Shown here: piece after piece, positions 25,145-34,800 of the stretch
Numbering within the stretch: the first letter of the stretch is position 1
Layout: each line of letters starts with the position of its first letter
DNA from: Pseudomonadota bacterium
GTDB lineage: Bacteria; Pseudomonadota; Gammaproteobacteria; Burkholderiales; Burkholderiaceae_C
Length of the DNA stretch: 64,000 bases
Direction of reading: 5' to 3'
Assembly (NCBI GenBank): GCA_021845505.1
Contig: JAJZVU010000001.1
Span: 124,001 to 188,000, forward strand
Position numbers and translations under genes: made by a program
Notes under the pieces: generated by a model
Told to the model about the DNA's origin: nothing
What the model saw: only the letters and a program-made list of their open reading frames with translations
The model's database searches: none

Positions 25145-26239
25145 TCACCGCGCCGGCGCGCCGAAACGCCTCGTCGGGTGGCGCTCGCCGGTGTCGAGCA
25201 CGAGTTCGCGCTCGGGCCAGCGCAACGCGGCCAGGCGGGTTTGCGGCGCCGCTTCGCCGGCGCGTTCGCGGTAGCGTCCGCCGACCGAGTAGTCGACACA
25301 GAACACCCGGCCGCGCGGGCCCATCCAGTCGAGCGGGGCGATGCCCGCGAACAGATCGCCGTCGCCCTGCGACGGATGCGGTGGCTGCGCTGGCTTCCAG
25401 TGCCTCCAGAAGTGCCCGACCACCACCGGCACCTCGTCCGCGTAGTCGTCCCACCAGGGCACGCGACGCGCGAAGCGCCACTGGCCGCCGGCGTAGAAGG
25501 GCGCCTGCGCCCGGCGCTCGATCCCCGACGTGAGCACCCGCAGCGGATTGCCCATCTGTCGCTGCTGGTCGCAATGCGCGACGGCCTCGAGCATCGGCAT
25601 CGCATACCGCGGGTCGGCGAAGGCGTGGCGGTGCGCGGCCTTTTCGGCGGCCGCGCGCTGCGCCCAGCCGGCCGCCGCCAGTCCGGCGTCGGACTGCGCG
25701 TCCCAGCGCGCGAACAGGCCGGCCAGCGGGCCCTCGCCGTGGCCCGCCCGGCGCAGCGAGTCGGCGTGCCAGGCCGCGTGGACGACGCGCAGGTCGTCGC
25801 GCAGCAGCGCCAGCGGCAGGCCGTCGAACCATTGCAGCCACTGCGCGCGGAGCTCGCCCGGCACGCGGGCGTAGGGCTCGAACACCGCGTCGCGGCGCGA
25901 GCCCTCGTCCCAGAACCAGTCGTTGCCCAGCTTGCGCTGGCCGCGCAGCAGGTTGAGCTCGTGGTTGCCCAGCACCACCCGCGCGCCCGCGCGATCGACC
26001 TGGCGTCGCACCAGTTCGAGCACGCCCACGCTGTCGGGGCCGCGGTCGACCAGGTCGCCGACGAACACCAGCCGGCGCCCCTGCGGGTGGCTGCCGTCGG
26101 CGGCATGGCCGAGCAGACGCAGCAATTCGCGCAGCGCCTGGAGCTCGCCGTGCACGTCGCCGACGATGTCCAGCGGGCCGGCGGGCAGGGCCTCGATGCG
26201 CGAGCCGCGCGGGCTGGCGTCGGAGCTCATCGTTGGCAT
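25145..26239 (-). CDS. calcineurin-like metallophosphoesterase (PPP/ApaH type)
   Basis: A 364-residue phosphoesterase. The binuclear-metal motifs appear in order: GDVHGE (Asp28, His30), GDLVDRGPDS (Asp62, Arg66) and GNHELNLL (Asn92, His93), followed by a VVHAAWH motif and a GHFWRHW histidine near residue 280. This is the PPP serine/threonine phosphatase / diadenosine tetraphosphatase arrangement; the larger size and long insert between GNHE and the last His separate it from ApaH itself (about 280 aa). Start at the Met coded at 26239, seven bases after GGAGGG; a second Met three codons later is the alternative. Substrate unknown. Confidence 0.85.
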   Translation of the reverse strand: MPTMSSDASPRGSRIEALPAGPLDIVGDVHGELQALRELLRLLGHAADGSHPQGRRLVFVGDLVDRGPDSVGVLELVRRQVDRAGARVVLGNHELNLLRGQRKLGNDWFWDEGSRRDAVFEPYARVPGELRAQWLQWFDGLPLALLRDDLRVVHAAWHADSLRRAGHGEGPLAGLFARWDAQSDAGLAAAGWAQRAAAEKAAHRHAFADPRYAMPMLEAVAHCDQQRQMGNPLRVLTSGIERRAQAPFYAGGQWRFARRVPWWDDYADEVPVVVGHFWRHWKPAQPPHPSQGDGDLFAGIAPLDWMGPRGRVFCVDYSVGGRYRERAGEAAPQTRLAALRWPERELVLDTGERHPTRRFGAPAR

Positions 26240-26512
26240 CGCGGGCCCTCCTCGCGCAAGCCTAGCATCGCGCGCGGACCGCCGGCACGCCGCGCGAGCG
26301 CTCGGCCTGTCGGGGGACGGGCCCGGCGGCGCGGCCGGCACGCGGCGACCGCTGTCACAACTGCTTGCAATTGCGGCGCCGGCGCTGTCGCGCAACACCG
26401 CGGGCGCGGCGTTAACAGTCCGTGGATGCGACAAGCCGTGCAACAACCCTGCGCCGCGCAGCCTGGAGGGCCAGGCGCGTTGCGCCCATCCGATCCGACC
26501 CTGGAGAATGCG

Positions 26513-26596
26513 ATGTTCCCTCGCCCGCCTAGCCGCCCGCCCGCGGCCCGCTCGTCCCGCCACCGCGCCGAACCCGCGCGGCGCGCCGCGCCATGA
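26513..26596 (+). CDS. possible 27-residue leader peptide coupled to the small lipoprotein
   Basis: A short frame, [20 protein letters not shown] and seven more residues, has a GGAG site 7 nt before its ATG and ends with ATGA that overlaps the start of the following lipoprotein gene. The peptide itself is basic and Pro-rich and resembles nothing I know. The coding value is uncertain; the ribosome site and exact stop/start overlap suggest translational coupling. The rest of 26240-26512 shows no gene. Confidence 0.35.
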   Translation: MFPRPPSRPPAARSSRHRAEPARRAAP

Positions 26597-26760
26597 AGCC
26601 CCGCCTGCTGCTGCGCCTGCTGGCCGCGCTGCTCGCCGTCGCCGGGCTGCTCAGCCTGGGAGGCTGCTTCGTCGTGCCGGCGGGCCCGCCGGGTTATTAC
26701 TATGGCTACCACGGCTACTGGGGCTGGGGCCGCGGCGACCGCGACCGCGACCGCGACTGA
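26593..26760 (+). CDS. small Gly/Tyr-rich lipoprotein, unknown function
   Basis: A 55-residue product. A clear lipoprotein signal (MKPRLLLRLLAALLAVAG then LLSLGGC) has the lipobox cysteine at residue 25. The mature part is only about 30 residues: VVPAGPPGYYYGYHGYWGWG followed by a charged RD-repeat tail (four Arg-Asp pairs). Similar tiny Tyr/Gly-rich lipoproteins occur in Proteobacteria without known function. The upstream short frame ends on its start codon. The next small secreted gene begins 36 nt after its stop. Confidence 0.7.
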   Translation: MKPRLLLRLLAALLAVAGLLSLGGCFVVPAGPPGYYYGYHGYWGWGRGDRDRDRD

Positions 26761-26796
26761 AGTCCCCGCCGACACGACACGACCTGGAGACTCCCG

Positions 26797-27069
26797 ATGA
26801 TCCGCCGCATACCGACCCCGCGCCGCGCCGCCGCGCTTGCGCTGCTTGTGCTCGGCCTGGGACTGGGCGCCGGCGCGGCCCGCGCCGATTTCGACAACCA
26901 TCCGCGGCTGGTCGCGGCCGATCGCGACACCTACGCGGCATGGACCCAGCTGCGCGCCGCCAACGACCGCGGACGGGGCTTCGGCGGCCACCGCCGGCGC
27001 GCGATGCAGCTGCTGCAGGCGGCGCGGCGGCAGATGCGCATGGCCGCCGCCTTCGCGGACCACCACTAG
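26797..27069 (+). CDS. small secreted protein, unknown function
   Basis: A 90-residue protein with a convincing signal peptide (RRIPTPRRAAALALLVLGLG then GAGAARA, cleavage near residue 30) and a short helical mature part rich in Arg, His and Met, ending AAFADHH. GGAG lies 9 nt before the ATG. I do not recognise a family. It follows the small lipoprotein on the same strand and is convergent with the T6SS operon, sharing a hairpin with it. Confidence 0.65.
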   Translation: MIRRIPTPRRAAALALLVLGLGLGAGAARADFDNHPRLVAADRDTYAAWTQLRAANDRGRGFGGHRRRAMQLLQAARRQMRMAAAFADHH

Positions 27070-27084
27070 CAGGGGATGGAAGTA

Positions 27085-27114
27085 CCGCAGCGGGCCGCAC
27101 GCGGCCCGCTGCGG
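27085..27114. terminator. long GC hairpin between the secreted-protein gene and tssA
   Basis: CCGCAGCGGGCCG at 27085-27097 pairs perfectly with 27102-27114 (13 bp, 4-nt loop). It lies between two converging genes, 15 nt after one stop and 15 nt after the other, so it can stop or stabilise both transcripts. T tracts are short, which makes intrinsic termination less than certain. Confidence 0.6.
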
Positions 27115-27129
27115 TCGTTCGACGCCGGG

Positions 27130-28185
27130 CTAGTCCGCGGCCTGTTCCCAGCGCGCCAGCAACTCGGCGGGTATCGCCTGCACGATGTCGGCGTAGCGCC
27201 TGCCGACCAGCCGCTCGGCCTGGCGCAGCAGCACCGCCACCGGGCTGCTGGGTTCGTGCTCCTCGAACCACGCGCGGGCGCCGGCGATGCAACGACGGGC
27301 GGCGTCGCGGTGCTGCGGTACGCACCCGGCATCGGACTGCACCAGCGCCTGCGCATCGGACTGCACCAGCGCCTGCGCATCGGACTGCACCAGCGCCTGC
27401 GCAGCGGACTGCGCGCGCACCGGCGCATCAGCGTGCGCGGCCGGCTCGGCGGCGCGTTGCGCGGCGGCGGGCGGTGGCGGCCGCGCGAAGGGCTGCAGCA
27501 GCCGCAGCAGCGCGCCGAGGTCCGGCATGTGCTCGCCCAGGTCGGCAGCGGCCCACTCGAGCAGCGCCTGCAAGTGCAACCAGCCCTGGTGCAGCGCCAG
27601 GCAGTGGGGATCGGCAGCCTGCCAGGCCCGTTGCAGCTCGCGCTGCATCGGCTGGCAGGCTGCCTCGCCTGCTCCCAGCGCGTGCTCGACCTCGCGCAGC
27701 CTGCGCGGCTCGCCGCCGCAGCGCAGCGCGACGAGGTCGCGCAGATCGGCCAGCAGGCCTTGCGGGTCGGCCAGCTGCGCCAGCGCATTGGCGCGCAGCA
27801 CCGGATCGTGGCGGCCCTCGACCACGGCCTGCGGGTGGATGTGGGCACCCAGCGCGCGCACCACCTGCGACACCTGCCGCAGGCCGTTCTGCAGCCCTTG
27901 CGCTCCGGCGTTGCGCACCCGGCAGCGCAGCCACCAGACCAGCAGCGTGAGGTCGCGGCTGCGCTCCAGCAAGCGCGCGCAGTCGCGCTCGAGCTCGTTC
28001 CACCGAGGACCCTGGCGTCGCTGCGCGAGGTCGCCGCACTCGGGATCGTCGGCGGGCAGCATGCGCGCCTGCAGCGCGGCGTACGCGGCGTCGTATTCGA
28101 GCCAGGGCCCTGCCGGGCACGGCCCGCCCAGCGGCCGCATCCACTCCCCGGTGCCGTGCTCGGGCGCGCCATCGAGCCCGCTCAT
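27130..28185 (-). CDS. tssA: type VI secretion protein TssA
   Basis: A 351-residue protein with an ImpA-type N-terminal domain (about 15-130: PCPAGPWLEYDAAYAALQ, then RWNELERDCARLLERSRDL and LLVWWLRCRVRNAG). TssA proteins cap the growing sheath and link it to the baseplate. A linker near residue 260-285 contains three exact copies of AQALVQSD, coded by a 24-bp tandem repeat. The C-terminal 60 residues are helical. This is the last gene of the operon; its ATG overlaps the tssG stop (ATGA). A hairpin follows. Confidence 0.85.
   Translation of the reverse strand: MSGLDGAPEHGTGEWMRPLGGPCPAGPWLEYDAAYAALQARMLPADDPECGDLAQRRQGPRWNELERDCARLLERSRDLTLLVWWLRCRVRNAGAQGLQNGLRQVSQVVRALGAHIHPQAVVEGRHDPVLRANALAQLADPQGLLADLRDLVALRCGGEPRRLREVEHALGAGEAACQPMQRELQRAWQAADPHCLALHQGWLHLQALLEWAAADLGEHMPDLGALLRLLQPFARPPPPAAAQRAAEPAAHADAPVRAQSAAQALVQSDAQALVQSDAQALVQSDAGCVPQHRDAARRCIAGARAWFEEHEPSSPVAVLLRQAERLVGRRYADIVQAIPAELLARWEQAAD
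27331..27402 (-). repeat. 24-bp tandem repeat inside tssA
   Basis: Three exact 24-bp copies (27331-27354, 27355-27378, 27379-27402) encode three in-frame copies of AQALVQSD, followed by a degenerate fourth. Because the unit is a multiple of three, copy-number change would lengthen or shorten the linker without breaking the frame. Confidence 0.9.
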
Positions 28186-29207
28186 CGGGTGCCCGCCGCG
28201 GAGTCGAACACCAGGCTCAGCACGCCTGGGTCGCGCGGGTCGGCGAGCCAGGCGCTGCAGCCCAGCGCGCCGGGCCCGCCCAGCGCGGCGGCGCGCGCCT
28301 GCGAGGCCGCAAGCAGCAGCTCCAGGTCCCAGTCGTGGTCGACGCCGATGCACGCGCGCACGCAGGCCTGCAGCGCGGCGAAGGCCGAGCCGCGGCCCGG
28401 CAGCAGCTGCAGGTAGCTGGCGCGCTGCAGCGGCCCGAACACGATGCGCAGCCGACCCTGGCGGTCGGGCACGCGCTCGCCCAGGCATGCGGCATCCGCC
28501 AGGCATGCGCCACGGTCTGCGGCGCCCAGGCGCGAGCGCTCGGACGGATCGATGCGCAGCCACTGCAGCACGAATTCCTCGATGCGCACCGGGAGCTGCC
28601 AGTGGGCCTGCAACGCAGCGCGCAGCGCGGCGGCGGTGCGCACCGGGCGCAGGCGCTGCGCGGCGCTGGCCCAGCGCGCGTGCGCCGGCCACGGCCCCGC
28701 GGGCTGGCGCGGGCTGTCGCCGGACAGGCTGGCCACGTAGAGGGTGAAGGGCTCGCGTTGGCGGTCGTCCAGCCCGGCGCAGGCCTGCGCCTGCGCCCAG
28801 GCGCGGTACAGCAGGCACAGCGCGCGGTGATGGAACAGATCGAGGAAGTCGAGCAGCGCTCGGTCGCGGCCGGCGTGCAGGCATTCGTGCGCCAGCTCGG
28901 TGTAGTGCAGCGGCAGCGCGCCGTTCGGCCCGAGCATGCCCAGGCCGTACAGGTCGATGCGCAGGCCGCCACCGCGGCTGGCGATCGCCGCGATCTCCCG
29001 CGGCGCGAATGCCAGGCTGGGCTGTTGCCCGAGCCGCAGGATCTCCCGGCGCGGCAGCCGCGCCTGGCCGATGGCCGGCGCATCGGGCTGGCTGGCCTGC
29101 AGCCTGCGCAGCAGCGCGAACAGCTGCCAGCGCCAAGGCTGCCGCGCCGCCCGCTGCAGCCACCGCGGCAGCTCGCCGGCGTCGGGGTCGCGCTCACGCG
29201 GGGTCAC
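28182..29207 (-). CDS. tssG: type VI secretion baseplate protein TssG
   Basis: A 341-residue baseplate wedge subunit that binds TssF. Family blocks are WRWQLFALLRRLQASQPDAP, LGMLGPNGALPLHYTELAHE, LLDFLDLFHHRALCLLYRAW and the C-terminal YLQLLPGRGSAFAALQACVR. Start at GTG 29207, overlapping the tssF stop in GTGA; no ATG occurs near the family start. The 3' end overlaps tssA by 4 nt. Confidence 0.93.
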   Translation of the reverse strand: MTPRERDPDAGELPRWLQRAARQPWRWQLFALLRRLQASQPDAPAIGQARLPRREILRLGQQPSLAFAPREIAAIASRGGGLRIDLYGLGMLGPNGALPLHYTELAHECLHAGRDRALLDFLDLFHHRALCLLYRAWAQAQACAGLDDRQREPFTLYVASLSGDSPRQPAGPWPAHARWASAAQRLRPVRTAAALRAALQAHWQLPVRIEEFVLQWLRIDPSERSRLGAADRGACLADAACLGERVPDRQGRLRIVFGPLQRASYLQLLPGRGSAFAALQACVRACIGVDHDWDLELLLAASQARAAALGGPGALGCSAWLADPRDPGVLSLVFDSAAGTR

Positions 29208-31099
29208 AGCGCCTCGCGCCCGCCCATGCGCAGCGGGCCCCGCCAGATCGGCCCGCGCTGCAAGGTGTGCACCTCGGTGCTGCAGCAGGTGTTGATGGCC
29301 ACGTATTGCGCCATCCACTGCTCCAGCACCATGCCCAGCAGCAGCGGGCTGCCGGGGCTGAAGGCGCTCTCGTCGAATTCCAGCCGGGCCTGCACCGCAC
29401 GCCCGTGCACCAGCGGGCCGGGCAGCGGCAGGCGCCGGGTGCGGACCTCGATGCGCGCGCCGCGCAGCGCCTCGATGCGCGCGGCTGCGGCGGCGTCGGC
29501 CGCCGGGGCGAACAGCCGCAGCAGTTCGCGCAGCGCCTGCGCCCCGGACTGCGCGTCGAGCTCGGCCAGCGGCAGATGGTGCAGCCCGAGCAGGCGGATG
29601 AACTGCCACGCCGGATGATCGAGGCCCAGCGGCGGCCGCGGCGGCGAGGGCGGCCGCAACAGCCTGGCATCGCGCAACTGCGCCGCCACGGTCAGCTGCA
29701 GGCCCGCGCCCGACTCGCCAGCCAGCCACAGCGGCAGGTCGCGGTTGCTCAGCCAGGCGCGAGCCCACAGTTGATGCAGATCCAGCGGATGCGGCGCATC
29801 GAACTGGTCGACCAGGCTGGCGTACACCTCGGTGCCGACATACGGCGAGCGAGCGCCGCGCCGCAATGCGGCCTGCGATGGCCGCCGCGGCTCGCGGCGC
29901 AGCGAAAAGTACCTGCGGTGGTCCCCGCCGTCGCGCTGCAGCGTCTGGTACAGCGGGCGGAACACCCGTTCGCGGCCGTCCGCCGCGGCATGTCCGCGCA
30001 GTTCGTCGACGCCCCAGACCTCGAAGTCCAGCGGCCGCGTGCGGTCGGCCACGACGTGGCATTCGCTGCTGCCCGCGGCCAGCTGCAGGCGCTCGGTGCG
30101 CGCCTCGAACAGGTTGACCACCGGAGTGCAGCCCAGCACGAAGGTCTGTTCGTCGACCCACGAGCCCAATGGCCCGGGGTCTCGTCGCAGCAGCAGCCAC
30201 AGGTCGACTTCGCCGCCGGCCGTCCGGGCCAGCGCCTGCTCCAGCCCGTGCAGCGTGAACTCGAGCAGGCACGCCGGGGCGTGGAAGTACTCCAGCAACA
30301 GGTTGTGGGACGCCAGCCAGCCGGGACGCAGCGGCAGCGCTCCCTGGCCGGGTTGCAGCGCCTGGCACGACAGCGAGCAGCCGGGCAGCGGCGTGGCGCG
30401 GTCGACCCTGCCGGGCAGCCCGGCGACGCAGCCTGCGAAGCTGCCGTGCAGCAGCTCGAACACCTGCGCGGCGACGGCCTCGTCGCCGCCCAGATGCACC
30501 CGCAGGCTGTGCAGCCCCTGCAGCTGGTCCAGCCGCCACGGCGGCAAGGCGCGCAGGCGCAGCCGCAGGCAGGCGCGGACCCCCGCCGCGCCGCGCTGCC
30601 CGGCCTGCGCCGCGGCCGCGAGCACCGCCGCGCCGAACGCCGGCAGCCCGCGCTGCAGCTCGGCCTCGGCGATGTCCACAGGCCACAGCTCGAGTTCGCG
30701 CGCGCTGCGCCACTGCACCTCGGTGTCGGGGTGGCTGGCCAGCCGCGTGGACATCGCGGTGCGCGGCGGCAGGCGCAGGCCGGTGGCCATTTCGGAGCGA
30801 TCCGGGTCGGGCTGCAGCCGGGCCACCGCCATCGCGGGCAGCGGGCTGAGGAACTGCGGCTGCACCACCTCCAGCAGCCTGCCGGAAAAACGGGGGAACT
30901 CGGCATCGAGCTGGATGCGGGTGCGCGCGCTGAGCAGGCAGAAGGCCTCGATCAGCCTCTCGACGTAGGGGTCGGCGATCGCCGGCGCCGCGGCCCCCAG
31001 GTGCGAGGCCACTGCCGGATGCTCGCGCGCGAACTCGGCCGCGCACTGCCGCATGTACAGCAGCTCCTGGTTGAAATACTCGAGCAGCCGCGGGTGCAT
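29204..31099 (-). CDS. tssF: type VI secretion baseplate protein TssF
   Basis: A 631-residue baseplate wedge protein. It begins MHPRLLEYFNQELLYMRQCA, the standard TssF start, and includes FAREHPAVASHLG, DPYVERLIEAFCLLSARTRI and the FPRFSGRLLEVVQPQFLSPL segment; near the C-terminus CCSTEVHTLQRG is also typical. Its ATG shares one base with the tssE stop, and its stop overlaps the tssG GTG. Length is normal for the family (about 590-630). Confidence 0.95.
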   Translation of the reverse strand: MHPRLLEYFNQELLYMRQCAAEFAREHPAVASHLGAAAPAIADPYVERLIEAFCLLSARTRIQLDAEFPRFSGRLLEVVQPQFLSPLPAMAVARLQPDPDRSEMATGLRLPPRTAMSTRLASHPDTEVQWRSARELELWPVDIAEAELQRGLPAFGAAVLAAAAQAGQRGAAGVRACLRLRLRALPPWRLDQLQGLHSLRVHLGGDEAVAAQVFELLHGSFAGCVAGLPGRVDRATPLPGCSLSCQALQPGQGALPLRPGWLASHNLLLEYFHAPACLLEFTLHGLEQALARTAGGEVDLWLLLRRDPGPLGSWVDEQTFVLGCTPVVNLFEARTERLQLAAGSSECHVVADRTRPLDFEVWGVDELRGHAAADGRERVFRPLYQTLQRDGGDHRRYFSLRREPRRPSQAALRRGARSPYVGTEVYASLVDQFDAPHPLDLHQLWARAWLSNRDLPLWLAGESGAGLQLTVAAQLRDARLLRPPSPPRPPLGLDHPAWQFIRLLGLHHLPLAELDAQSGAQALRELLRLFAPAADAAAAARIEALRGARIEVRTRRLPLPGPLVHGRAVQARLEFDESAFSPGSPLLLGMVLEQWMAQYVAINTCCSTEVHTLQRGPIWRGPLRMGGREAL

Positions 31100-31833
31100 C
31101 AAGCGTCCCCGGCGGCGCCGGCCAGCGGCAGCAGGCGCCAGTGGCGGGTTTCCAGGTCGACCGCCGAGCGCACCGCGAACTCCAGGTCCCGCGGCAGGTC
31201 GCGGATCAGCCCGGACATCGCGAAGCGCAGCACATGGCTGGGCGCCGACGGCCGCGGCTGGCCGACCGGCTGCAGCTGCACCGACTCGGCGACGATCCGC
31301 GGCTCGAAGCGGGCTACGGCCTGGCGGATCGCCAGCTCCAGCCGGATCCATCCCGAGCGGTCGGCAAAGCTGCCGGCCAGCGCACCGATGCCGAAGTTGC
31401 AGCACGAGGCCAGCGCCGCCGCGTCGGCCAGCGGGTCCAGTCGGTGCTCGTCGTTGCAGGCGTTGAGCAGATCGCCCAGGTCGCGCAACACCAGTTCGCG
31501 CAATTGCTCGCGGCGAGCGCGCAGCGAAGGCGCCGCCGAGCGTCCGCCGCGCAGGCGGTCGAACAGGCTGGGTAGCGGGGGCAACGCGGTCGCAGGCAAG
31601 ACCAGGGCCGCATCGAGGCCGCCGTGGTGGTGTTCGGAGCGCAGCAGGCCGGGCGGCAGCCGTGGGCATGGCGCGCGCTGCTGCGGCGGCAGCAGCGGCT
31701 GCTCCGGCGGGCTCGCGAGGCAGTGCAGAGGGTGCGGGGCGGGGCGGTCGCGCAGCAGATCCGATGCATCGTGCGCGCCCAGGCGATCCAGCATCGCGCT
31801 GCCGCGAGGATCGAGGGGGTTCAGCGGGGGCAT
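31099..31833 (-). CDS. tssE: type VI secretion baseplate protein TssE (gp25-like) with N-terminal extension
   Basis: A 244-residue protein with the GPW/gp25 fold in its second half: REQLRELVLRDLGDLLNACN, then SCCNFGIGALAG and LELAIRQAVARFEPRI. Gp25-like TssE joins sheath and baseplate. The family is typically about 140-190 residues; here about 85 Pro/His-rich residues precede the domain (start MPPLNPLDPRG). A second Met 13 codons later would shorten it only slightly. The conserved EF pair seen in many TssE proteins is not obvious in this copy. The start overlaps the end of tssM by 13 nt. Confidence 0.85.
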   Translation of the reverse strand: MPPLNPLDPRGSAMLDRLGAHDASDLLRDRPAPHPLHCLASPPEQPLLPPQQRAPCPRLPPGLLRSEHHHGGLDAALVLPATALPPLPSLFDRLRGGRSAAPSLRARREQLRELVLRDLGDLLNACNDEHRLDPLADAAALASCCNFGIGALAGSFADRSGWIRLELAIRQAVARFEPRIVAESVQLQPVGQPRPSAPSHVLRFAMSGLIRDLPRDLEFAVRSAVDLETRHWRLLPLAGAAGDA

Positions 31834-34800
31834 GCGAAGCCTTGCAGGAGTCCGGGTTGCCACGGGTCGGGATCGGCCGATTGCAGCCGCAGCACGGCGT
31901 GGCGTCCGCGCAGGTCGTATTGCAGGTCCAGCGTGCCGGGTGCGGCGCTGTGCAGCCGCCTGCCCTGCGCCAGCAGGTGCAGCCAGGCCCAGGGCCCCTG
32001 GGCGAGCAGCTCCAGCGCGGGCCGGCCGTCGTCGGGCTGCAGGCGCAGCTGCGCGCTGGTGGCGGGCCGCGGCCCCGGCCAGCTGGCGCGCCAGGGCTGC
32101 ACCGGTCCGTGCACGTAGCGCATCCGCTGGCCGTCGAAGTCGATGCGCAGCTCGAGCAGACGCGGGTCGAGCTCGGGGACGCTCAACGCGAAGCTCCAGT
32201 TCGGCGCGGCCGCGGCGCCGCGCCACAGTGCGCTGCGCAGCCGGGCGATACGGGCGAAGTCGCGCGGATCGGGACCCTGGCGGCGCAGCAGTTCCAGCAG
32301 GCTGTTGGCCACTGCCGCGCCCATCGGCCCGTCGAGCCGAGGCACCGCGTCGCCGGGCTGCAGGTCTTCGCGATAGCGCCATGGGGTGCGCGAGGTGTCG
32401 ACCCAGCGCAGCAGGTAGGAGTCGAAATAGCGTTGCGCGGAACCGCCGGGTCGCAACCATTCGACGAAGGCATCGAAGTCGGCGTCCGCGCCGTCGGCCT
32501 GCAGCGGGAAGCGCCCGGCCAGGTCGCGCGCGCAAGGCTCGGCCACCTGTTCGCGGTAGGCGCCGGCGATGCGCCGGTACGACTGCTCGGCCTGTCGGCG
32601 CGCCACGCTGCTGCCGGCACCGAGCAGCAGCGCCGTGGTGTCGTGCTCCAGGCTGGCGAGCACCCCGGCCAGCGGGGCCGGCAACGTGGCGGCCTGGGCA
32701 CGCAGCCGCGCCGCTGCCAGCGCCAGCGCGTCGCCGGGCGCGCCGGCGGCGGCGATCGCGCTGGCGGCCATGCTGGCCGCGGTGTAGTACGTGTCCAGCC
32801 AGCCCCGCAGCTGCGAGCGCGCCGGGTCCGCGCCGCCGGTCGTCGCCGCGCTCAGCTCGAGCAGGGCCGCGACCCGTGGATCGCGGCTGCCCAGGCCCGA
32901 GCGCTGCAGCGGCTGCAGCTGCTCGGCGGCGCGGCGCGCGAGTTCCAGCACCGGCGACCGATCGCCGCCCATGCGGCGCAACAGATCGAGCTGGGCCGGC
33001 AGGTCGGGCATCGGCTGCGCCCGCACGTCCTGCAGGAAGCTGCTCCAGCGCAGTGCGTAGTGCATCCAGTAGGCGTCGCGCAACTGCGCCTCGGTGCTCG
33101 CCGGCGATGGCGCGGCGGCTCCGCCGCCGAGCAGCCGGCGGTCGGCCTCGGCTGCTCGGTCGGCGAGAGCCTCCAGCCTCGGCGCCAGCCATTGCCAGCC
33201 GCGCAGGGTGTACCAGCCGGCGACGCCCTGGGTCAGCGGCCGGCCGGAGGCCAGGCGCAGCGGTCTTTGCAGCGCCGACCCCGGCAGCCCGGCCAGCGTG
33301 AAGGCCGGCGGCTGCAGCCGCGCCGGCAGCGCCTGCTCGAGCAGATGCCACAGTCGCTGCCCGCGGTCGGTGCGCGCCAGCCACTCGCGCGCCCCGCGCA
33401 GCAGCTCGGCGTCGGGCGCGAGCGGGTCGCGCAACGGCAGTTGCGGCGGGCGCAGCAAGGCCTGCGCCAGTCCGGGGCCGGCATGGCGCAGAGCCCAGCG
33501 GCGCAGCTGCGACGCGTCCGCCTGCGCGGGGTCGTGCAGCCTGAGGTACAGCGCGAGGGTGTCGGACACCGTGGCGACATCGTTGTCGCGCATCGCGGTG
33601 GCCAGTACCTGGCGCATGCGCCGCAGCAGCCCGGGCAGCAGCAGCGCCTGGCGCAGCCGCAGCAGCAGGCCGTCTGCGGCCTCGCGCACCGGCTGCAGCA
33701 GCGTGCCGGCCAGCGGCCAGTCGAGCGGTGCGAAGCGCACGCCGTCGACCAGCGCATCGGCCCGCGCCTGCGCCGCGAGCAGTCCGTCGGGCCAGGATGC
33801 GCGCGCGACCCGCGACCACTCCGCCTGCAAGCTGCCGGCGAGCCGCTGCAGTTGCAGCAGGCCGGCCTGGCTCTGCCGCTGGGCCTGCGCCAGCAGCCAC
33901 CATCCGGCCAGCAGCGGCAGCAGGCAGGCCACGGCCGCGAGGGCGCGACGCAGCCGCGGGTGGCGCGGTCGCGTCGCGCCCTCGCCGGCGCGCGCGGAGT
34001 CGGCGAGCAGCACGCCGCCGAGCAGCGCGCCCGCGAAGCGGCCCGTGCCGTCGGGGCGCGCAGCCGGCGCCAGGTCCCCGCGGTCCAGGCTGCTGCTCAG
34101 GTACACGCCGCGCAGCTGCGGCAGTGCGGCGGGCGCCTGCGCGAACACCAGGTCGAGCCAGCCCAGCAGGCGGCGCGCCAGTTCGGCGTAGGCGTGGGGC
34201 AGCTCGTACAGGCGGCAGCGGCGCGGCAGCTCGAGTTCGTGCTCCAGGCAGCCGGGCAGCGCCAGCTGCAACCTGCGGCCCAGCAGCTCCAGCTCGGCGC
34301 GCACCTGCCGCAGCGGCTGGTGCGCACCGGGCTCGGGCGACGCCAGCACGAAGCCCCACAGCATCTCGGCGGATCGGCTGCCGTCGCGGCCCTCGAGTGC
34401 CTGGAAGAACTCCTCGAAGCCCGGCAGGATGTCGGCCTTGTTCAGCACCAGGTACAGCGGCGGCCGCGCCGCGAGCTCGGCGCGCAAGGGCAACAGCCGC
34501 TGGCGCGCGGCGCTCGCCGACGCGCCGACGCGCGCCGCGCATTCGTGCATCAGCAGCGCCGCGTCGACGGTCAGCACCACGCCGTGCAGCGCGGTCGCTG
34601 CGCCGCGCTGGCGCAGCGCCTGCAACAGCGCGCCGCAGGCCGGCGATGCCGCGCCGTGGGTGGCGCCGTCGGCCGCGCGGGGTGACGACGCGCCGGGGAT
34701 CGCCGCAGGCTGGGTCGCGCAGCTCGCCGCGGCCGCGTCGTCCGCGCCGGCCGGCGTCGCCTCGGCGACCGCATCCGGCGTCGCATCGCCGTCTCGCAGC

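Noticed and set aside
31662-34685. Plus-strand open frame of about 1000 codons antisense to tssM
   Set aside because: The opposite strand encodes TssM with clear motifs; the antisense translation is low-complexity Gln/Arg/Ala sequence.
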